From the NCBI GenBank assembly GCA_963816775.1, contig CAWFLX010000065.1, positions 82,063-146,062 on the forward strand: 64,000 nt of DNA, in the 5' to 3' direction. Below are positions 59,634-64,000 of the stretch, piece after piece; the stretch's first letter is position 1, and each line of letters begins with the position of its first letter. The notes beneath the pieces were generated by a model. That model was not told where the DNA came from, searched no databases, and saw only the letters and a list, made by a program, of their open reading frames with translations. The DNA comes from JAFAXD01 sp963816775 (GTDB lineage: Bacteria; Pseudomonadota; Alphaproteobacteria; Rhizobiales; Xanthobacteraceae). Made by a program: the position numbers and the translations under genes.

Positions 59634-60704
59634 TCAGCGCATGGCCGGCTGCTCGGGGGAGCCGGCGCTGAAGTAAGCGTCCGCTTGCATGCCAACCGCG
59701 AGCGGCCCAGGGTCGTTGAGATCGACAACGACCTCGGCCACGTCGACATCGGTCAGCTTGTTGCGCTGGCCCTGGCCGCTCAGGCGCCCAGGCCCGACGT
59801 AGCGGGCGATCGAGCGAACGCTGCCCTCGAATTCGCGATCGGGAAACGCGTAGGCGCGCACCACGACGCGCTGGCCGACGCGAACCTTGGCAAAGTCGTG
59901 CTGGTCCAGTTCGGCCCGAACGGCAAGGCCCGATACGTCGCCAAGCAGCACCAGCCACTGGTCCGGCAAGGGTATCGCCATTTCGCCCACGCGAGCGCGC
60001 ACCTGCAGCACGCTGCCGGCAATCGGCGCGCGGATCCTGGTCTTCTGCAGCGCGACCTGAGCGAGCGCCAACTCGGCGCGCGCGGCGGCAAGCTCGGCCT
60101 CCTCGCGGGTGGGCAAGCCTGAATCGTCCTTGGTCTTGCGCAGGACGTCCTGGCGCTGCCGAAGCTGATCCTGGGCACGCAACAGTGCCGAACGTGCCCC
60201 GCCTACTGCCGCGTCCTCAACGGCCGAGCGCGTCACGTCCCTGGGTGCCGAAATCACATCGAGCCGCTCCCAAGCCTGTGCGAGCGCCATTGCGGCATCG
60301 GCAACATCGTCTTCGGCGCGGATGAGCGCCGCCGGTCCTTTTTTCTTTTGATCGTCGCGGATGCGCTGGCGTGCCGCGACCTGGGCCTCGGCGGCAGCGA
60401 CCCGGGCGCGGGCCTCGTCGTCGTCAAGGCGAACCAGCAAATCACCGGCCGCGACCTTGTCGTTGGGCCGTACCCGCACTTCGGCGATACGACCGGCAAC
60501 GCTGGCAACGACCTTGACCTCCTGGGTGCGCGGCTCGATCCGGCCCGGGGCTATCGCGTCCCATTTTGCCTGATTGGGTTGAGCGGAAGCGCGCTGCCCG
60601 TGCGCGGGATCGTTCGGGGCCGAGAGGACGCCCAGCACGGCGGCAACCGGGATCACGCTCCGCAGAGCACGTCGGATCTGACTAGCCATGAGCGTCGACA
60701 CCAT
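59634..60704 (-). CDS. Membrane fusion (HlyD/DevB-like) subunit of an ABC exporter
   Basis: The 356-residue protein has an N-terminal helix or leader (about 15-30), a lipoyl half (VVASVAGRIAEVRVRPNDKV), a coiled coil of about 120 residues, the second lipoyl half (RIRAPIAGSVLQVRARVGEM) and a beta-barrel. It overlaps the ATPase gene by about 20 bases. ATG at 60704 and 60689 are both possible starts. Together with the next two genes it makes a DevBCA-type export system. Confidence 0.85.
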   Translation of the reverse strand: MVSTLMASQIRRALRSVIPVAAVLGVLSAPNDPAHGQRASAQPNQAKWDAIAPGRIEPRTQEVKVVASVAGRIAEVRVRPNDKVAAGDLLVRLDDDEARARVAAAEAQVAARQRIRDDQKKKGPAALIRAEDDVADAAMALAQAWERLDVISAPRDVTRSAVEDAAVGGARSALLRAQDQLRQRQDVLRKTKDDSGLPTREEAELAAARAELALAQVALQKTRIRAPIAGSVLQVRARVGEMAIPLPDQWLVLLGDVSGLAVRAELDQHDFAKVRVGQRVVVRAYAFPDREFEGSVRSIARYVGPGRLSGQGQRNKLTDVDVAEVVVDLNDPGPLAVGMQADAYFSAGSPEQPAMR

Positions 60705-61389
60705 CCTGTTTCTTGTCCACGAGCCGTCCGTCCTCGATGTTCACCACGCGGTCCGCGAACGGCAAGACCCGCGGATCGTGCGTAACAATAAGCACCGTGC
60801 GCGACGGATCTTTCGCGATCTTGGCCAAGAGCGACATGATCGCGTGCCCGTTCGCGCTGTCCAGCGCCGCGGTCGGCTCGTCGGCGAGTACAGCGGCAAT
60901 GCCGCCGACGATCGCGCGTGCGATCGCGACCCGTTGCTGCTCCCCGGAGCTCAGCTCCCGGGGGAATGCCTTGACCTTATGGGCAAGACCGACGGTCTCC
61001 AAGGCGCCGATGGCTTTGGCATGGGCGCGCCAGGGCCGCTCGCCGCTCATCTCCAGGGCCAGGCGGACGTTCTCGACCGCTGTGAGGGTCGGAAACAGGT
61101 GGTAGCTCTGAAAGATAAACCCGACGTGGCGGCGACGGAGGTCGGCCAACCGTTCGGGCGCAAGGCCTGCCGTCGAGCGGCCGAGCATGCGGACCGTGCC
61201 GCTCGTCGGCGTCAGCATGCACCCGAGCATGGACAACAGCGTGGTCTTGCCGCTGCCGGACGGTCCCATGAGCAGCACCAACTCCCCGCCGGTGAGCGAA
61301 AGACTGACACCGCGCACGGCAGCGACGCGCCCCGCGCCCGTGCCCAGGTATTTCACAACGTCGGTCGCCTCAATCACCGGCTCGGTCAT
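60682..61389 (-). CDS. ABC exporter ATP-binding protein (MacB/DevA/LolD type)
   Basis: The 235-residue ATPase has Walker A GPSGSGKTTLLSML, Q-loop FIFQSYHLFP, signature LSSGEQQRVAIARAIVGG and Walker B AVLADEPTAALD. Its ATG overlaps the permease stop (ATGA). A longer frame joining it to the permease is an artefact of the permease frameshift. It powers export by the flanking permease and fusion protein; the substrate is unknown. Confidence 0.92.
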   Translation of the reverse strand: MTEPVIEATDVVKYLGTGAGRVAAVRGVSLSLTGGELVLLMGPSGSGKTTLLSMLGCMLTPTSGTVRMLGRSTAGLAPERLADLRRRHVGFIFQSYHLFPTLTAVENVRLALEMSGERPWRAHAKAIGALETVGLAHKVKAFPRELSSGEQQRVAIARAIVGGIAAVLADEPTAALDSANGHAIMSLLAKIAKDPSRTVLIVTHDPRVLPFADRVVNIEDGRLVDKKQDGVDAHG

Positions 61390-62535
61390 CGCGCTAGCAC
61401 CGTCACTGGATCGACACGGGTGACGACGACGATCGCCGAAATGGCGGAGACGATGCTCATGGTCACCGTCAGGGCGAACAGGCCTACGATCAGCGACGGA
61501 GTCATCACGATCGGTAGGGCCAATTCGGCGCTCAAGCGCGCAAGCCCGAGGCTGCCGGCAGGCCGCGATGGCGAAGCCGATGACGGCGGTCAGCAGCGCC
61601 TGCCAGAGAATGGTCAGGTAGAGATAGCGACGCGACGAGCCCATCGCGCGCAACGTGGCAAACTCGCTCAGATGATCCTTGGTGCTGGAATAAAGTGTTT
61701 GCGCCACGATGACGGTGCCGACGGCTATCCCGAGCAAAGCGCTTCCGAACAATGCGGCGCCGGCGCCGGTCCCAAACAGCCAGTAAGATCGACTGCGGGC
61801 GCGAAACTCCTCGGACGTGATCACCTCGAGATTGGGCAGCGCGGCTTGCAGGCGCTGCCTGACCTCGTTCACGCTCGCGCCCGGCGCCGTGCGTACCAGA
61901 AAATAGGTCGCCGATGCGGACGGCACCCCGAGATAGGCGCGTGCGCGGTCGAGCGGCATGAACACGTAGGGCGTGGTCGTAAACGATCGGATGCCCTTGG
62001 TGACCGCCGCAACACGCGCTTTCTTGTCGCCGATTTCCCCGTAATCGCCCAACTCGGCAACGCCAAGCCGGTCAAAATAGGAACGGTCGACCGCGACCGC
62101 TTGTGGCGTCGACAAATCGGCGAGGCTGCCTTCGACGATATTCCACGGCTGCAGCCCGCCCGGTGAGGTGCCGACGAGAAAGACCGGGGTTTGCGACTTC
62201 CCGTTCGGTTTGCGCCAATACGTGAAGCCGATCAGCACCGGCGTGACGTCCGCGACGCCGGGAACGGCCAATGCCCGAAATCGTTCGCGGCCCTCCAGCA
62301 AGGCCGTGGCCTCAAAGCCCTTGGTGTCGGCCGGCGCAATCCAGAGGTCAGCCGACGCATGGTCGATCATGGTCGAGACCATGCGCTGGAAACCCAGGAA
62401 CAGCCCGAGCTGAACGGTGAACAGCACGACCGAGAACACGATCCCGACGAGCGTCGCGATCAGCCGGATCCGGTCGTGAAACAGGTTACGGGACGCGAGC
62501 GTGAAAATGATGGGCGTCAGCCGACCGAGTTCCAT
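61386..62535 (-). pseudogene. ABC exporter permease (MacB/DevC-FtsX type), one frameshift
   Basis: The protein starts MELGRLTPIIFTLASRNLFH, then IRLIATLVGIVFSVVLFTVQ, followed by a periplasmic domain and ATLRAMGSSRRYLYLTILWQ. After GFAIAA the frame breaks near 61563. The natural end, AGSLGLARLSAELALPIV to VTRVDPVTVLAR, is in another frame and stops at 61386. The corrected length is about 383 residues with four helices. All partners are intact, so an assembly indel is likely. Confidence 0.88.
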
Positions 62536-62715
62536 CTCTGTCCCTTGTCAGCGAACGCGCGATCAACCGGCCCGAGCCTGCAAAAACAGCAGCACAGTTG
62601 GCCCGCCTACAAGCATCCGATTGCACGATCGTGGAAATGAGGAGATATTTGCGCGGGCTGACCGGCGGCGTACGTCGGCGAATCGGATGCGGCTGGCACG
62701 AGGGGCGACGCGGGT

Positions 62716-63939
62716 ATGCAGAGCTCGAGTATAGCGCTGAGCAATCTGCGCGCGTTCGTCATCCTGATCGTCGTGGCTTTTCATTCCGTGCTCGCCTACC
62801 TGGGCTCGGCACCCATCGCGGCAGCGCCGTTCGACGACCCCCCTTATCGCTGGATTGCGACCCCGATCCTCGACAGCGAGCGCTGGTTCGGTTTCGACTT
62901 GTTCTGCGCATTTAACTACGTCTACTTGATGCATTTCATGTTCTTTCTTTCGGGTCTGTTCGTTTGGCCGAGTCTCTTGCGCAAGGGCAGCGTGACGTTT
63001 CTGTTTGAGCGGATCTTGCGCCTCGGCGTGCCGTTTCTGGTGGGCGTGTATCTATTGATGCCGATTGCGCATTATCCTGTATACCGCGTCACGGCCACCG
63101 ATCCGAGTTGGTTCGCCTACTGGAAGCACTGGATCGCCCTGCCGTTCTGGACATCCGGGCCGTTGTGGTTCCTGTGGTTTTTGCTGATCCTGCACACGAT
63201 CGCCGCCGTACTTTATCGGGTCGCGCCAGGCAGCGGGGAGTTTCTCGGGCGACTGTCGGCCGCAGCGAACGTTCGCCCAGGGCAATATTATTGGCGGCTG
63301 GTTGCGATTTCGGCGGTGGCCTACATGCCGCTGGCCGCGATCTACGCGCCGTGGGAATGGGTCCGCTTCGGTCCGTTCGCCTTCCAACCGGGCTTCTCCC
63401 TGCACTATGTCGTGTTCTTCTTCGCCGGCCTTGGGGTCGGCGTGCAAGGGCTCGAGCAAGGCCTGCTGGGACAATCCGGGGCGCTGGCAAAACATTGGGG
63501 CAAGTGGGCCTTGGCCGCCGTGGGAACATTCTTTCTCTGGATCATACCCACCGCGCTGACGACGCAAGGCTTCGCGTTTCCGGGGCTGCGAACGCTCGCC
63601 GATCTAGGTCTGACGCTTGCGACCGCGGCGAATTGCTTCGCGCTGGCGGCGGTGTTCTTGCGGTTCGGCGCCAAGCGCCAGCCACTCGCCGACAGTCTCT
63701 CGGTCAATGCCTATGGCATCTACCTCGTCCACTACGTGTTCGTGATCTGGCTGCAGTACGCATTGCTCAGCGTCGCCGTGTTCGCGGTGGTCAAAGGCTT
63801 CATCGTATTCGCGGGCACGCTCATGCTGAGTTGGGCAACAAGCGCCGCTCTCAGCCGCACTCCGCTCGGCGCGCGCCTGATCGGCACGGAACCGCGCACG
63901 GCATCGAAAGCCCAGCGAGCCAACGTCCAGGCGGGATGA
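62716..63939 (+). CDS. Acyltransferase 3 family membrane protein (OpgC-like)
   Basis: The 407-residue protein has about ten hydrophobic segments. SNLRAFVILIVVAFHSVLAY carries the conserved His near the N-terminus, YLMHFMFFLSGLFVW and ILRLGVPFLVGVYLLMPIAH follow, and SVNAYGIYLVHYVFVIW is near the end. The family transfers acyl or succinyl groups to sugars, glucans or lipids across the inner membrane. It is divergent from the ABC export genes. The start at 62716 has no strong ribosome-binding site. Confidence 0.9.
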   Translation: MQSSSIALSNLRAFVILIVVAFHSVLAYLGSAPIAAAPFDDPPYRWIATPILDSERWFGFDLFCAFNYVYLMHFMFFLSGLFVWPSLLRKGSVTFLFERILRLGVPFLVGVYLLMPIAHYPVYRVTATDPSWFAYWKHWIALPFWTSGPLWFLWFLLILHTIAAVLYRVAPGSGEFLGRLSAAANVRPGQYYWRLVAISAVAYMPLAAIYAPWEWVRFGPFAFQPGFSLHYVVFFFAGLGVGVQGLEQGLLGQSGALAKHWGKWALAAVGTFFLWIIPTALTTQGFAFPGLRTLADLGLTLATAANCFALAAVFLRFGAKRQPLADSLSVNAYGIYLVHYVFVIWLQYALLSVAVFAVVKGFIVFAGTLMLSWATSAALSRTPLGARLIGTEPRTASKAQRANVQAG

Positions 63940-63949
63940 GGTGAAGGAT

Positions 63950-63970
63950 CGCGGCGCGTTTAGCGCCGCG
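63950..63970 (+). terminator. Hairpin after the acyltransferase gene
   Basis: A perfect CGCGGCGC-GTTTA-GCGCCGCG hairpin lies 10 bases after the stop. It lacks a T run, so it is a weak terminator or an RNA-stabilising hairpin. Confidence 0.4.
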
Positions 63971-64000
63971 ACCGCGTGCGATGGGTCGTCTCAGAGCAAC

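Noticed and set aside
60682..62535. A single 617-codon permease-ATPase fusion
   Set aside because: The stretch between the two domains is non-native. A one-base shift near 61563 restores a normal permease end and an ATGA overlap with a separate ATPase.

Overview
The window comes from a GC-rich alphaproteobacterium of the Rhizobiales, most likely Bradyrhizobium or a close relative. The order aroQ-accB-accC / aat / DUF2155 / NDUFA12 is typical of that order. So are the class II B12-dependent ribonucleotide reductase, the many Bug-type and branched-chain-type solute receptors, and the dispersed GGCCGGGCTTGTC-type intergenic palindromes. The host backbone is gene dense and very GC rich. The segment from about 33.55 to 56.82 kb is visibly poorer in GC and has a different style.

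Layout. 0-5 kb holds fatty-acid housekeeping genes (aroQ tail, accB, accC), a lone receiver-domain protein, aat, a DUF2155 secreted protein and a complex I accessory subunit. 5.1-9.8 kb holds a long structured leader, nrdJ and a strong terminator. 9.9-14.7 kb holds small or decayed genes (a murein endopeptidase remnant, DUF4242, a broken SRPBCC gene, a histidine phosphatase, DUF805, an FMN reductase). 14.6-23.1 kb looks like a catabolic and uptake block: an alpha/beta hydrolase, VOC proteins, a complete branched-chain-type ABC importer, and a Bug receptor. 23.3-28.2 kb holds an M1 aminopeptidase, a second Bug receptor, an SRAP protein and a VOC protein. 28.2-31.5 kb is an emrAB efflux operon under a MarR repressor. 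31.7-33.6 kb is a TetR gene divergent from a Rieske dioxygenase alpha subunit, with two palindromic operators between them.

33.547-56.818 kb is an integrated genomic island of about 23.25 kb, bounded by a perfect 21-bp direct repeat. It was not inserted in a tRNA but in the 3' end of the Rieske dioxygenase gene. The true last 17 codons lie beyond the right end at 56819-56871, and joining the two sides restores a 395-residue frame exactly. The right arm carries a P4-type tyrosine integrase, two excisionase-like HTH proteins, a RepA-like AAA ATPase/primase and a DUF5681 protein. The left and middle parts are a mosaic of microprotein genes (many of 33-67 residues with good Shine-Dalgarno sites), two intact and three broken PF04392 substrate-binding genes, two tandem RHH genes, a PaaI thioesterase and a GlcG protein. 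Also present are a PEP-CTERM tail remnant, nine copies of a composite intergenic repeat, and five GTGA-N6-TCAC sites.

56.9-64 kb returns to backbone: LysE exporter, a Tyr-rich secreted protein, an alpha/beta hydrolase, an ArsC/Spx-like protein, a MacB/DevC-type ABC export system (fusion protein, ATPase, permease) and an acyltransferase-3 membrane protein.

A caution for the reader: at least a dozen otherwise conserved genes carry one- or two-base frameshifts, several next to homopolymers. This looks more like indel errors in the assembly than decay, and it affects gene boundaries throughout.
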